A stretch of 64,000 bases of DNA, from assembly GCF_900111255.1 (NCBI RefSeq), contig NZ_FOGP01000001.1:222894-286893 (forward strand), given 5' to 3'. The notes under the pieces are model-generated. The model was not told where the DNA came from and ran no database searches. It saw nothing but the letters and a program-made list of their open reading frames with translations. Positions 1 through 8,621 of the stretch are shown here, piece by piece. Made by a program: the position numbers and the translations under genes. Origin of the DNA: Parafannyhessea umbonata (GTDB lineage Bacteria > Actinomycetota > Coriobacteriia > Coriobacteriales > Atopobiaceae). The number at the start of each line of letters is the position of its first letter. Within the stretch, counting starts at the first letter, position 1.

Positions 1-37
1 TTGAGCGTTACAGTCGTTTTGGATGGAAGGGGATCTC

Positions 38-982
38 ATGGGTTGCGTGTTGGGCATCGACGTTGGCGGCACGAGCATCAAGGCTGGCGTGTTCACGACT
101 GAGGGAGAGCTGCTAGACGTCAAGAAGATTCCGACGGGCGACCTTGCGGACCCCAAGACGTTTGCCCGGGTGAACGACGGGCTTACGGAACTCATCCAGT
201 CTCGCGGCTTTGCCTGCGAGGACGTCATCGCCGTGGGCCTTGACGTGCCCGGTCCCGTGGACGACCAAGGCAAGGTCGGCATGCTGGTCAACATCTCGCT
301 CGACGCCGACGGGCTTCAGGACGCAATCAGGTCCACCTTCACCAACGCCGCGCTCGCCTTCGTGAACGACGCGAACGCCGCGGCCTTGGGCGAGCTTTGG
401 CGAGGCTCGGCGATGGGGAAGGACAGCTTCGTCATGGTCACGCTCGGCACGGGCGTGGGCGGCGGCGTCGTTGCGGGTGGAAAGCTCGTGTCTGGCTCGG
501 TCGGAGCCGGTGGCGAGATCGGCCACATCACCGTCTGCGAGGACGAGGAGCTCGTCTGCGGCTGCGGTCGCCGCGGCTGCCTGGAGCAGTATGCCTCCGC
601 GACGGGCATCGTCAGGCTGTACCAGAGGGAGTGTGCGGCCCGCGGCGTCGAGGGCGCCAAGGTCGAGCACGCGACGGACACGCTTACCGTGTTCAAGGCA
701 TGCCGCGAGGGAGACGAGGCCGCTGCGGCCGCGATCAAGACCATGAGCGACAGGCTGGGCTTTGCCCTCGCCCAGATCAGCAGCATCGTCGACCCCTCCT
801 GCTACCTGATTGGCGGTGGCGTGGCCGGAGGCTTCGACCTGTTCTGCGATGACCTTCACGAGGCATACAAGAAGTACTGCATCGCCCCGTGTGCCCAGAC
901 TCCTATTGTGGCCTGCAAGCTGGGCAACGAGGCTGGCATGTACGGCGTGGCCTACGCCGCCCTTCAGGAGGCGACCGAGTAG
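38..982 (+). CDS. ROK-family sugar kinase (glucokinase-like)
   Basis: ROK kinase of 314 aa, phosphorylating a hexose such as glucose or N-acetylglucosamine with ATP in the cytosol. The N-terminal phosphate-binding loop DVGGTSIKAG is at residues 8-17. NDANAAALGE carries the catalytic Asp, GEIGH precedes the zinc site, and the ROK zinc signature CGCGRRGCLEQ begins near residue 174. I chose the ATG at 38 because an AAGGGG ribosome site sits six bases upstream; an in-frame ATG at 23 has none. The next genes are a PTS IIA protein and NagA, so GlcNAc or glucose is a plausible substrate, but the exact sugar cannot be read from the sequence. Confident about family, not about substrate. Confidence 0.9.
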   Translation: MGCVLGIDVGGTSIKAGVFTTEGELLDVKKIPTGDLADPKTFARVNDGLTELIQSRGFACEDVIAVGLDVPGPVDDQGKVGMLVNISLDADGLQDAIRSTFTNAALAFVNDANAAALGELWRGSAMGKDSFVMVTLGTGVGGGVVAGGKLVSGSVGAGGEIGHITVCEDEELVCGCGRRGCLEQYASATGIVRLYQRECAARGVEGAKVEHATDTLTVFKACREGDEAAAAAIKTMSDRLGFALAQISSIVDPSCYLIGGGVAGGFDLFCDDLHEAYKKYCIAPCAQTPIVACKLGNEAGMYGVAYAALQEATE

Positions 983-1022
983 CGCAAGGGACCACGGCGC
1001 TGTCGCCGGCTCGCGGGGGAAT

Positions 1023-1031
1023 GCACTTCTC
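1023..1031 (-). repeat. copy of recurrent 9-mer GAGAAGTGC
   Basis: The + strand reads GCACTTCTCGC, 41 bases beyond the ROK kinase stop codon. It is one of seven intergenic copies in the window; see the finding on this motif. Function unknown. Confidence 0.6.
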
Positions 1032-1096
1032 GCATGCAAATGACCACTGATGCGTGCACATCAGTGTTTCAAGCGTTGTTGTTTTTCTATCTCGTA

Positions 1097-1124
1097 TTGC
1101 CGCAGTTGGTGACCTCGATAAAAT
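1097..1124 (+). promoter_or_regulatory. predicted promoter of the PTS IIA gene
   Basis: A -35 box TTGCCG (1097-1102) and a -10 box TAAAAT (1119-1124) are separated by 16 bases and lie 40 bases upstream of the start codon. The stretch is AT-rich in a GC-rich setting. Pattern match only. Confidence 0.5.
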
Positions 1125-1163
1125 AGAGGGCGTTTGGTAGTGCAATTCAATCAAGGAGTGCGA

Positions 1164-1619
1164 ATGAGCGAGATTCTCGAGGCATCCCACGTTTATCTGG
1201 ACAACCCCGCAAAGACCGTCGACGAGGCCCTGGAGTTCATCTCCCAGAAGGCCGTCGAGCTGGGCTTTGCCAGTGACGCGCAGGCAGTGCTCGACGCACT
1301 CAAGGCTCGTGAGAACGAGGGCACCACGGGCATGATGGAGGGCTTCGCCATTCCTCACGCCAAGCTCGACAACTTCAGCAAGGTTGCCGTCATGGTCGTC
1401 AAGTTCGCCGGCGACGTCGAGTGGGAGACCATGGACAAGAAGCCCATCAAGGTCGCCATCGCGCTCCTCGTCCCCAACGCCGAGGGCGCAGCTACGCACC
1501 TGCAGCTGCTCTCCAAGGTCGCAGTCATGCTGATGGACGAGGGCTTCCGCAGCTCCGTTCTCGATGCTTCCGACGAGGCGACCATCGCCGATGTCATCAA
1601 CGCTGGCTTCGAGAAGTAG
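1164..1619 (+). CDS. PTS IIA component, fructose/mannitol (PTS_EIIA_2) type
   Basis: Protein of 151 aa consisting of a single phosphotransferase IIA domain of the fructose-mannitol/PtsN class. It would take phosphate from HPr on the His of GFAIPHAKLDN and pass it to a IIB domain. The start at 1164 has an AAGGAG ribosome site; a GTG at 1134 (the first codon of the open frame) lacks one. It is a lone IIA: no IIB or IIC gene is nearby. It therefore either serves a permease encoded elsewhere or acts in regulation like PtsN. A strong terminator follows, so it is probably a single-gene transcript. Neighbours (ROK kinase, NagA) point to sugar or amino-sugar use. Confidence 0.85.
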   Translation: MSEILEASHVYLDNPAKTVDEALEFISQKAVELGFASDAQAVLDALKARENEGTTGMMEGFAIPHAKLDNFSKVAVMVVKFAGDVEWETMDKKPIKVAIALLVPNAEGAATHLQLLSKVAVMLMDEGFRSSVLDASDEATIADVINAGFEK

Positions 1620-1643
1620 TCGAGCGTCATATGACGTGCTCGT

Positions 1644-1680
1644 GGAGCCTGGCGCCAGTTTGGTGCCAGGCTCCTTTTTT
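1644..1680 (+). terminator. Rho-independent terminator after PTS IIA
   Basis: Arms at 1644-1657 and 1661-1674 form a 14-bp stem with one G-T pair and a three-base loop, followed by six T (1675-1680). It lies 25 bases after the PTS IIA stop codon. Confidence 0.9.
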
Positions 1681-1765
1681 GGCCGCGTGGTCGCCCGATG
1701 CGTGCCTGCACGCGGTCGCGCCCTGCCCTTGGCCTACACTGGAGAAAAAAGCGAAAGGGGCTCTC

Positions 1766-2935
1766 ATGTCAGACTTTGCCATCAAGGCGGACAGGTTCGT
1801 TCTTCCCGGCGTGCTGCGCGGCGCCGGCTACCTTAGCGTTCACGACGGGACCTTTGGTGCCTGGACGGCCGAGGCGCCGGCTGGCTACGAGATCGTCGAC
1901 CGCACGGGCTCGTGGGTCGCACCCGGCTACGTGGACACGCACATCCACGGCTTCGTTGACCGCGACGTGATGGACTGCGACCCCGACGGCATCGACGAGG
2001 CGTCGCTCGCGCTCGCGAAGAAGGGCACCACGTCCTGGGTTCCCACTACGCTCACGCAGCCGGCGGGGCAGATCGAGTCCGCTTGCGCGAGCGTGTCTGA
2101 GGCCGCCGAGCGCCGCGGGGAGGACTTTCCGGGCGCTCGCATCGAGGGCATCTACCTCGAGGGGCCGTTCTTTACCGCCGAGCATGCCGGCGCACAGAAC
2201 CCCGACAACATGTGCGACCCCTCGGTCGAACTGCTTTGCTCCTGGCAGGAGGCGGCGCACGGTCTGATCTGCAAGAGCGCCATCGCCCCCGAGCGCGCGG
2301 GCTCCGAGCGCTACTGCGCCTCGCTCAAGGCCATGGGCGTCGCGGTCGCCCTGGGCCATTCCTCCGCCACCTGTGAAGAGGGTCTCGCGGCCGTCGCCGC
2401 GGGCGCCTCTCTGTTCGTCCACGTCTACAACGGCATGAGCGGACACCACCATCGCGAGCCCGGTCTGGTGACCGCCGCGATGATCAGCAGGGGGACCTAC
2501 GCCGAGCTCATCTGCGACGGCATGCACGTGACGCCGGCCGCCATCGACGCGCTCGTTCGCGCCAAGGGCTGGGAGCACGTGTGCGTCATCTCCGACTGCC
2601 TCAGGTGCGGCGGCATGCCCGACGGCGACTACACGCTGGGCGACTTTCCCGTGCGCCTGCAGGGCGGCATTGCGCGCCTGGTGCAGAAGGACGGCTCGCT
2701 GGGCAACATCGCCGGTTCCTCGGCGACCCTCGCGCAGGAGGTTCGCAACCTGGTCGAGTGGGGCATCGTGACCCCGGAGCAGGCCATCCGCATGGCTACC
2801 GAGGTGCCCGCACGCTCCGCCGGCATCGACGACGTGTGCGGACAGATGCTGCCCGGCCGTGCCGCCGACTTTAACGTGTTGACGCAGGACCTGAGCGTCC
2901 AGGAGACCTACCTGGATGGCAGGCTCGTTCGCTAG
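1766..2935 (+). CDS. nagA: N-acetylglucosamine-6-phosphate deacetylase
   Basis: NagA of 389 aa removes acetate from GlcNAc-6-phosphate to give glucosamine-6-phosphate, a step of amino-sugar catabolism and cell-wall recycling. Visible amidohydrolase features: metal-binding HxH in GYVDTHIHGF, metal Glu in YLEGPFFTAEHAGAQNP, His in ALGHSSAT, HVYNGMSG with the second metal His, and the catalytic Asp in SDCLRCGG. The start at 1766 follows a GAAAGGGG ribosome site; the same frame is open far upstream through the terminator, so the longer reading is wrong. It is followed 26 bases later by a HAD phosphatase gene, likely cotranscribed. Confidence 0.92.
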   Translation: MSDFAIKADRFVLPGVLRGAGYLSVHDGTFGAWTAEAPAGYEIVDRTGSWVAPGYVDTHIHGFVDRDVMDCDPDGIDEASLALAKKGTTSWVPTTLTQPAGQIESACASVSEAAERRGEDFPGARIEGIYLEGPFFTAEHAGAQNPDNMCDPSVELLCSWQEAAHGLICKSAIAPERAGSERYCASLKAMGVAVALGHSSATCEEGLAAVAAGASLFVHVYNGMSGHHHREPGLVTAAMISRGTYAELICDGMHVTPAAIDALVRAKGWEHVCVISDCLRCGGMPDGDYTLGDFPVRLQGGIARLVQKDGSLGNIAGSSATLAQEVRNLVEWGIVTPEQAIRMATEVPARSAGIDDVCGQMLPGRAADFNVLTQDLSVQETYLDGRLVR

Positions 2936-2961
2936 CGCTGGACCGAAAGGGGAGTGGGGCA

Positions 2962-3819
2962 ATGGGCGTGAGGCTCATCCTGAGCGACATTGACAGGACG
3001 ATCCTACCCTGGGGCGACAAGCGCGTGTCCGAGCGCACGGTTCGCGCGTTTCACCTGGCTCAGGAGGCCGGCATCGCCTGCGGCGTGGCCTCTGGTCGCG
3101 GAGTCGAGTGGATTCCGCCTTTCTTCGCGGGTGACGAGGTCTGTATCAGGACCTGCGTCGCCACCAACGGCAACCAGGTGTTTCTTGATGGGCGCAAGCT
3201 GAGGCAAGCCGATATGTCGGCGCTTCTTGCCCCCGTTGTCGACGTCGTGCGCGGCTGTGCGCATGCTGGCCTTCTGCGCTTCGAGGGCTCGACGCCCGTG
3301 CTGGCCGAGGGGTGCATCGAGGACCTGACGGCTTCGTATCCGGCCTATGCCGCGGTCTGCGAGCGTGCGGGCGACGGAGGTGCCCTTGGCCTTTTGGACC
3401 GGCTCGTGGGCAAGGCGAACGTCTTTCTGGCCTGTGAGGGAAAGGACGGGGCGCTGGCCCCAGCGCCCTTGGAGGACACCTCCGCGCTGGCTGAGCGCCT
3501 TGGCCGCGAGGTGCCTGGCCTCGACTTCGACGTCCCGCAGCCGGGTTTCCTGAACGTGATGCCCGCCGGCTGGAACAAGGCCTCGGGCGTCGAGCTGCTC
3601 GCCCGGGAGCTGGGCATCGGCCTCGACGAGGTGGTGGTCTTCGGCGACGCGGGCAACGACCTGAGCATGTTCGAGCTCGTCGAGAACTCCGTTGCGGTGG
3701 CCAACGCGACCCCGGAGGCGGCCCGTGCGGCTCGCTGGCACATCGGGCCCTGCGAGGAGGACAGCGTCGCGGACGCGATCGAGGCGCTTGCCAGGGAAGA
3801 GTGGCCCTTCAACGAGTAG
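2962..3819 (+). CDS. HAD-superfamily (Cof-type) sugar phosphatase
   Basis: HAD hydrolase of 285 aa with the Cof-type layout. Motif I at the N-terminus reads DIDRTIL, with Arg where most relatives have Gly. An early SGR matches motif II. A C-terminal GDAGNDLSMFE is the Mg-binding motif IV. Such proteins dephosphorylate small sugar phosphates or cofactors in the cytosol; the substrate cannot be told. The start ATG has a GAAAGGGGAG ribosome site. It sits directly downstream of nagA in the same direction and probably shares its mRNA, which suggests an amino-sugar phosphate as substrate (inference). Confidence 0.85.
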   Translation: MGVRLILSDIDRTILPWGDKRVSERTVRAFHLAQEAGIACGVASGRGVEWIPPFFAGDEVCIRTCVATNGNQVFLDGRKLRQADMSALLAPVVDVVRGCAHAGLLRFEGSTPVLAEGCIEDLTASYPAYAAVCERAGDGGALGLLDRLVGKANVFLACEGKDGALAPAPLEDTSALAERLGREVPGLDFDVPQPGFLNVMPAGWNKASGVELLARELGIGLDEVVVFGDAGNDLSMFELVENSVAVANATPEAARAARWHIGPCEEDSVADAIEALAREEWPFNE

Positions 3820-3916
3820 TGCCTGGGCGAGAGGGTCTTGCGCTTCTGGTTATGGGCTCGGCGTGCGCGCGCACGTTCTTCTCGCCTGCGAAAGTGGGCT
3901 GTGCTATCCTTTGCAA

Positions 3917-4180
3917 CCAGGCAATGACGGAGAGGTCTGGACGTCGCGTCGCCTTTGAACAGAGAGGGAGCCCACCGGCTGAGAGGCTCCTGCGAAGGCT
4001 GACGGCCAGAGTTCACTCCAGCAGCCGCGACCTTAACGTCCCTCGGGGCCAGTAGGGAAGCCGTATGCCCCACGGAACGGGGATTAACGAGTGGGTGCTC
4101 GCGAGAGACAACGTGAACACCAAGCAAGGTGGTACCGCGGATAATCCGTCCTTGGGCAATGTGCTCGAGGGCGTTTTTTG
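3917..4180 (+). promoter_or_regulatory. T-box leader for pheST (tRNA-Phe sensing)
   Basis: A T-box riboswitch precedes pheS. The conserved T-box AAGCAAGGTGGTACCGCG lies at 4122-4139 and is followed by a terminator helix ending in T6. Upstream, a long structured leader contains a TTC triplet at 4012-4014 in the setting expected of the specifier loop, which would read the tRNA-Phe anticodon GAA. By established T-box logic, uncharged tRNA-Phe binds specifier and T-box, stabilises the antiterminator and switches on pheS-pheT. The 5' end is approximate; a possible -10 element TATCCT is at 3905-3910. Confidence 0.92.
4147..4179 (+). terminator. T-box regulated terminator
   Basis: Arms 4147-4154 and 4166-4173 pair over 8 bp with G-T wobbles, then six T (4174-4179). 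The helix excludes the antiterminator that uses the T-box bases just upstream, as known for this riboswitch class. Confidence 0.85.
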
Positions 4181-4200
4181 TTTTTGAAAGGGGTTTATCA

Positions 4201-5268
4201 ATGGCAATGTCCGATGACCTGAATGCCATTCAGGAACAGGTGCAGAAGGCCCTGGCCGATGCGCACTCTCTTGACGACCTGGAGAAGATCCGCGTCGCCG
4301 CGCTGGGCAAGAAGGGCTCGCTCACCGCGATCATGCACATGATGGGCAAGGTTCCCCCCGAGGAGCGCCCCGCCATGGGCCAGCTGGCCAACACGGTCCG
4401 CGCCAACGTGGACAGTGCCATCAAGAAGGCCAAGGTCGAGCTTGCGAAGAAGGCCATGGACGCGCGCATCTCCGCGGAGGCCGCGGACATCACCCTGCCG
4501 GGCCGCCGCCTGACCCCGGGCACCGAGCACCTGATCAACTCCATCCGCGAGGAGATCGAGGACATCTTCGCCGGCATGGGCTACACCGTCGAGGACGGTC
4601 CCTACGTCGAGACCACCTACTACAACTTCACGGCGCTTAACGCTCCTGAGGATCACCCCAGCCGCTCTGCCAAGGACACCTTCTACGTCGTCGACAACGC
4701 GCCCGAGGGTAAGGAGAGCCACGTCCTGGGCGAGTCCGACGTCCTGCTGCGCACGCAGACCTCCGGCGTCCAGGTTCACGTGATGGAGGAGAAGAAGCCC
4801 CCCATCTACATGATCTGCCCGGGCACCGTGTTCCGTCCCGACACGGCCGACGCCAACCACCTTCCCCAGTTCACGCAGGTCGAGGGCCTCGTCGTCGACG
4901 AGGGCATCACCTTCGGCGACCTGAAGGGCACCCTCGACTACTTCTGCCGCGAGATCTTCGGCAAGGACCGTGCGACGCGATACCGCCCGCACTTCTTCCC
5001 GTTTACCGAGCCCTCCTGCGAAGTCGACGTCTCATGCGGCGTCTGCCACGGCAAGGGCTGCCGCTTCTGCAAGAACACCGGCTGGCTCGAGATCCTGGGC
5101 TGCGGCATGGTCGACCCCAACGTCTTCAAGTACGTGGGCATCGATCCCGAGAAGTACTCCGGCTTCGCCTTTGGCATCGGCGTCGAGCGCGTCGCGGCAC
5201 TCCGCTACGACCTGCCCGACCTCCGCATGCTCATGACGGGCGACATGCGCTTCCTCAAGCAGTTCTAA
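4201..5268 (+). CDS. pheS: phenylalanine-tRNA ligase alpha subunit
   Basis: PheS of 355 aa is the catalytic alpha chain of the (alpha-beta)2 enzyme that charges tRNA-Phe. It shows an N-terminal helical arm (about residues 1-90, rich in Glu, Lys and Ala) that contacts tRNA, then the class II aminoacyl-tRNA synthetase core. Motif 2 is visible around FRPDTADANHLPQFTQVEG and motif 3 around GIGVERVAALRYDLPD. A CHGKGCRFCKNTGWLE stretch is typical of this subunit. The start at 4201 has GAAAGGGG seven bases upstream and follows the T-box terminator. pheT follows after 79 bases on the same strand. Confidence 0.97.
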   Translation: MAMSDDLNAIQEQVQKALADAHSLDDLEKIRVAALGKKGSLTAIMHMMGKVPPEERPAMGQLANTVRANVDSAIKKAKVELAKKAMDARISAEAADITLPGRRLTPGTEHLINSIREEIEDIFAGMGYTVEDGPYVETTYYNFTALNAPEDHPSRSAKDTFYVVDNAPEGKESHVLGESDVLLRTQTSGVQVHVMEEKKPPIYMICPGTVFRPDTADANHLPQFTQVEGLVVDEGITFGDLKGTLDYFCREIFGKDRATRYRPHFFPFTEPSCEVDVSCGVCHGKGCRFCKNTGWLEILGCGMVDPNVFKYVGIDPEKYSGFAFGIGVERVAALRYDLPDLRMLMTGDMRFLKQF

Positions 5269-5303
5269 GGCGCGTCCCAGGCGAATCCACCAACGAGAGC
5301 GCG

Positions 5304-5312
5304 GCACTTCTC
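5304..5312 (-). repeat. copy of recurrent 9-mer GAGAAGTGC
   Basis: The + strand reads GCGGCACTTCTCGCCC between pheS and pheT, 36 bases past the pheS stop. Intergenic copy of the motif discussed in the findings. Confidence 0.6.
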
Positions 5313-5347
5313 GCCCAGAGGGGCGTCCGCCGAGAAAGGCAAGAACA

Positions 5348-7819
5348 ATGCGAGTCTCCTATGAATGGCTCAAGTCCATGGTCGACGTGCCCGAGGATCC
5401 CCAGGACCTCGTGAGAGAGTTCGTCCGCACCGGCACCGAGGTCGAGGCTGTCGAGCGCGTGGGCGCAGACATCACCAACGTCGTTACCTCCCAGGTCGTC
5501 GAGAAGGTCCCCCATCCCGACTCCGACCACATGTTCGTCTGCAAAATGGACGTGGGCATGCGTAACGTGGACGAGAACGGCAACCCTGTCCCCGTGCAGG
5601 TCGTCTGTGGCGCCCAGAACTTCGAGAAGGGCGACAAGACGGTCACGGCCCTGGTCGGTGCCACGCTGCCCGGTGATGTCAAGATCAAGAAGGGCAAGCT
5701 CCGCGGCGTCGAGTCCTATGGCATGAACTGCTCCTCCCGCGAGCTGGGCATGGACTCCGACCACTCCGGCATCATGATTCTCCCCGCCGACACGCCCGTC
5801 GGCCTGGACTTCATCGAGTGGAAGGGCATGAGCGACACGGTCATCGACTGCGAGATCACGCCCAACCGCCCAGACTGCCTCTCGATGTGCGGCATGGCGG
5901 TCGAGGTCTCGGCTATGCTCGACGAGGACACCCACATGGACCTGCCCTCCATCCAGAACGAGAGCGCTGACTTCGGTCGCACGGCCGACCTCGTGGATGT
6001 CAAGATCGACGACCCCGAGCTCTGCGGGCGCTACACCGCACGCGTCGTCCGCAACGTCAAGATCGGTCCCAGCCCCGAGTGGCTCGCCCGTCGTGTGATC
6101 GCCGCCGGTGCACGTCCCATCAACAACGTCGTGGACGTGACCAACTACGTCATGTTCCTGACCGGCCAGCCGCTGCACGCCTTTGACCTGGGCAAGCTTG
6201 CCGAGCGCGACGGCAAGCGCCACATCGTCGTTCGCGCGGCCAAGGACGGCGAAAGGCTCACCACCCTGGACGAGCAGGAGCGCGAGCTCACGTCCGACAT
6301 GGTCGTCATCACCGACGACGGCAACGCCCCCGTGGCGCTCGCCGGCGTCATGGGCGGCCTGAACTCCGACATCGACGAGGACACCGTTGACGTTCTCCTG
6401 GAGAGCGCCGTCTTCGACAGCGGCCACGTCTCGCGCGCGAGCCGCAACCTCGACCTCATGAGCGAGGCCTCTATTCGCTTCGAGCGCCAGGTTGACGGCG
6501 AGAAGTGCGCGCTCGTCTCGGACATCGCTGCCGCCCTCTTCGAGCAGTGCTGCGGTGCCCAGGTCTGTGAGGGCATGGTCGACGAGTATCCCGCTCCCGT
6601 CGCCGCGCCCCAGATTGAGCTGCGTCCTGATCGCGTCCGCACGCTCTGCGGCGCGCCCATCGAGACCGGGTTCATGGCACGTCGCCTCGAGCGCCTCGGC
6701 TGCACGGTCATGCGCGGCGCGGATGAGCATTCTGCGATGCAGGTCGTCGCTCCCACCAACCGTCCCGACCTCACGCGCGAGATCGACCTGGTCGAGGAGG
6801 TCCTGCGCCTTTGGGGCGAGGGTGACGTTGAGCCCACGCTTCCCGCTGCCCGCAACCACGCCGGCGGCCTCACCGTCGAGCAGCAGCGCCTGCGCAAGAT
6901 CGGTCGCGTCCTTCGCTCCAGCGGCCTCTCCGAGACCTCGACGTACAACTTCGCCGACCCGCGCGACCTCGAGATGCTTGGCATGAGCGAGGAGGGGCGT
7001 GGCGTCCCCGTCAAGATCATGCGCCCGCTTGTTGCCGACCAGTCCGAGATGCGCCGCGACATGATTCCCGGCCTTCTCCGCTCGGTCGCCTACAACCTGG
7101 ACCATGGTGTGAGCAACGTTCACCTCTACGAGATCGGCCGCGTCTTCTTTGGCTCCGAGCATAAGAGCCAGCCCGAGGAGCCCAGCTTCGTCGCCGGCGT
7201 CATGTGCGGTGCGTGGAACGACGACCAGTGGAACAGGAAGTACCCCAATCTGGACTTCTTTGATGCCAAGGGCATCGTCGAGAACCTGCTCGAGGCGCTG
7301 CGCATTACTAAGGTCCGCTTCAAGGTGGCTGATCCTGGGAAGTACGGTTGGCTGCAGCCTGGCCGTGCCGCCGAGGTCATCGCCCAGGGCGAGCTGTTGG
7401 GATGGGTCGGCAACATCCACCCGATGAGCCTCAAGAACTTCGACATCGACGTTCCCGTCATCGCCTTCGAGCTCTCCGTCAAGGCGCTCCTGCGCCTGGC
7501 CAAGCGCGAGCTTCCCTACGAGGACGTTCCGACGCTGCCGGGTGTCTCGATCGACCTCGCGCTCGTCGTCGGCGAGGACATGTCGTTTGAGCAGGTCACG
7601 CAGCGCATCAAGAGCGCAGGCGGCAAGCTCCTCTCTGACGTCCAGCTCTTCGACGTCTATCGCGACCCGGTTCGTGTGGGCAAGGGCAAGAAGTCCATGG
7701 CCTTCTCGCTCACCTATCGAGCCGCCGACCACACCCTCACCTCCGAGGAGGTCGACAAGGCCCATAACAAGCTCGTGACGAAGGTCATGAAGTCCACGGG
7801 CGGAGAAGTTCGCAGCTAA
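5348..7819 (+). CDS. pheT: phenylalanine-tRNA ligase beta subunit
   Basis: PheT of 823 aa forms the phenylalanyl-tRNA synthetase with PheS. Full-length bacterial domain order is visible: N-terminal domain (MRVSYEWLKSMVDVPED), an EMAP-like tRNA-binding domain about residues 40-155, the B3/B4 editing region (RPINNVVDVTNYVM near residue 257), a B5 domain with IELRPDRVRTLCG, the catalytic-like core, and the C-terminal FDX-ACB anticodon-binding domain (LPGVSIDLALVVGEDM). Start: ATG with AGAAAGGCAAGAAC upstream. It is cotranscribed with pheS under the T-box and ends at a terminator. Confidence 0.96.
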   Translation: MRVSYEWLKSMVDVPEDPQDLVREFVRTGTEVEAVERVGADITNVVTSQVVEKVPHPDSDHMFVCKMDVGMRNVDENGNPVPVQVVCGAQNFEKGDKTVTALVGATLPGDVKIKKGKLRGVESYGMNCSSRELGMDSDHSGIMILPADTPVGLDFIEWKGMSDTVIDCEITPNRPDCLSMCGMAVEVSAMLDEDTHMDLPSIQNESADFGRTADLVDVKIDDPELCGRYTARVVRNVKIGPSPEWLARRVIAAGARPINNVVDVTNYVMFLTGQPLHAFDLGKLAERDGKRHIVVRAAKDGERLTTLDEQERELTSDMVVITDDGNAPVALAGVMGGLNSDIDEDTVDVLLESAVFDSGHVSRASRNLDLMSEASIRFERQVDGEKCALVSDIAAALFEQCCGAQVCEGMVDEYPAPVAAPQIELRPDRVRTLCGAPIETGFMARRLERLGCTVMRGADEHSAMQVVAPTNRPDLTREIDLVEEVLRLWGEGDVEPTLPAARNHAGGLTVEQQRLRKIGRVLRSSGLSETSTYNFADPRDLEMLGMSEEGRGVPVKIMRPLVADQSEMRRDMIPGLLRSVAYNLDHGVSNVHLYEIGRVFFGSEHKSQPEEPSFVAGVMCGAWNDDQWNRKYPNLDFFDAKGIVENLLEALRITKVRFKVADPGKYGWLQPGRAAEVIAQGELLGWVGNIHPMSLKNFDIDVPVIAFELSVKALLRLAKRELPYEDVPTLPGVSIDLALVVGEDMSFEQVTQRIKSAGGKLLSDVQLFDVYRDPVRVGKGKKSMAFSLTYRAADHTLTSEEVDKAHNKLVTKVMKSTGGEVRS

Positions 7820-7836
7820 TTTGCTCGATTACCCTT

Positions 7837-7865
7837 GCGGGGCGCGGTCGCGCCCCGCTTTTCTT
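7837..7865 (+). terminator. terminator after pheT
   Basis: GCGGGGCGCG (7837-7846) pairs perfectly with CGCGCCCCGC (7849-7858), followed by TTTTCTT. It lies 17 bases after the pheT stop codon. Confidence 0.85.
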
Positions 7866-7878
7866 GGATGGAAGCGCT

Positions 7879-8562
7879 ATGCCGAGTTGGAACATACACA
7901 CCGCGCACGTCGAATACGTCTTGGGACTTGGAAAGCCCTCGCACCTGGGCATTCTCGACCCCAATGCGTTCTTGTTCGGCAACCTTGCCCCTGACGTCTA
8001 CGTGGGCTATATGGTCAGCCCCATCAGCAAGGTTCTGTCCTACAACTTCACGCACCTTGCGGACGCCGACTTCATACCCCTGCCGGACTACCGACTCTTC
8101 TGGAAGCGCTACTGCCAGAGCGACTATGAGGCCGAGGGTCGCGTGAGCGACGTCTGTCTGGGTGCGTTCTGCCACCTCATCGCGGACTGCGTGTACAACG
8201 ATCACACGAACGAGTTCATCCGCCGTGCGGGCATCGAGACGGGCGAGCGCACGCGCATTCGCAAACAGGGAGACTTCGACCTGTTCGGCAAGACCCTCGA
8301 CATATCGCTCAAACCGGCCGTCACGAGCGAGCTTCTGGTGCAGTGCTCGACGTTTTCCCAGTACAGCATCGAGAAGGAGGATGTCGGACGTGCCGTCGAG
8401 GCTGCCTCTCGCATCGTAGACGCCAACATCGAGGGGCATATCGGGTGGGAGCCGGGCTACGACATGCTCACGCCCGCGTTTTTCTTACAGACCTTTGATG
8501 AAGTAAATGCTCTGGTACTTTCATACCTAATGAAATATGCCAATGGTGAAATGCTAACCTGA
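7879..8562 (+). CDS. zinc-dependent phospholipase C family protein (PF00882-like)
   Basis: Protein of 227 aa with the His/Asp spacing of the zinc-dependent phospholipase C/S1-P1-like family: HTAHVEYVLG at the N-terminus, GNLAPDVYVGYM, NFTHLADADF, and the signature GAFCHLIADCVYNDHTNEF. Bacterial relatives of this type are small cytosolic proteins of unknown substrate, so enzyme activity on phospholipids is only a family-level guess. No signal peptide is visible. The ATG at 7879 has GGAAG six bases upstream; an in-frame TTG at 7864 has no ribosome site. The codon composition becomes more AT-rich at the C-terminus, just before the GntR gene. Confidence 0.75.
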   Translation: MPSWNIHTAHVEYVLGLGKPSHLGILDPNAFLFGNLAPDVYVGYMVSPISKVLSYNFTHLADADFIPLPDYRLFWKRYCQSDYEAEGRVSDVCLGAFCHLIADCVYNDHTNEFIRRAGIETGERTRIRKQGDFDLFGKTLDISLKPAVTSELLVQCSTFSQYSIEKEDVGRAVEAASRIVDANIEGHIGWEPGYDMLTPAFFLQTFDEVNALVLSYLMKYANGEMLT

Positions 8563-8621
8563 TTAGATAGACATAAGCGATATTCGACAGACCTAAATAG
8601 GACAAGAAGAAGGATCACCAC

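Noticed and set aside
1-37. End of an upstream gene at the window start
   Set aside because: Too short to judge; only the ROK kinase ribosome site can be supported.
1421-1765. N-terminal extension of NagA
   Set aside because: The open frame overlaps the PTS IIA gene and its terminator; NagA homology and a good ribosome site begin at 1766.
5255-7765. 836-codon open frame antisense to pheT
   Set aside because: Mirror of the GC3 bias of pheT; no ribosome site, and composition rich in Val/Asp/His/Leu as usual for antisense shadows.
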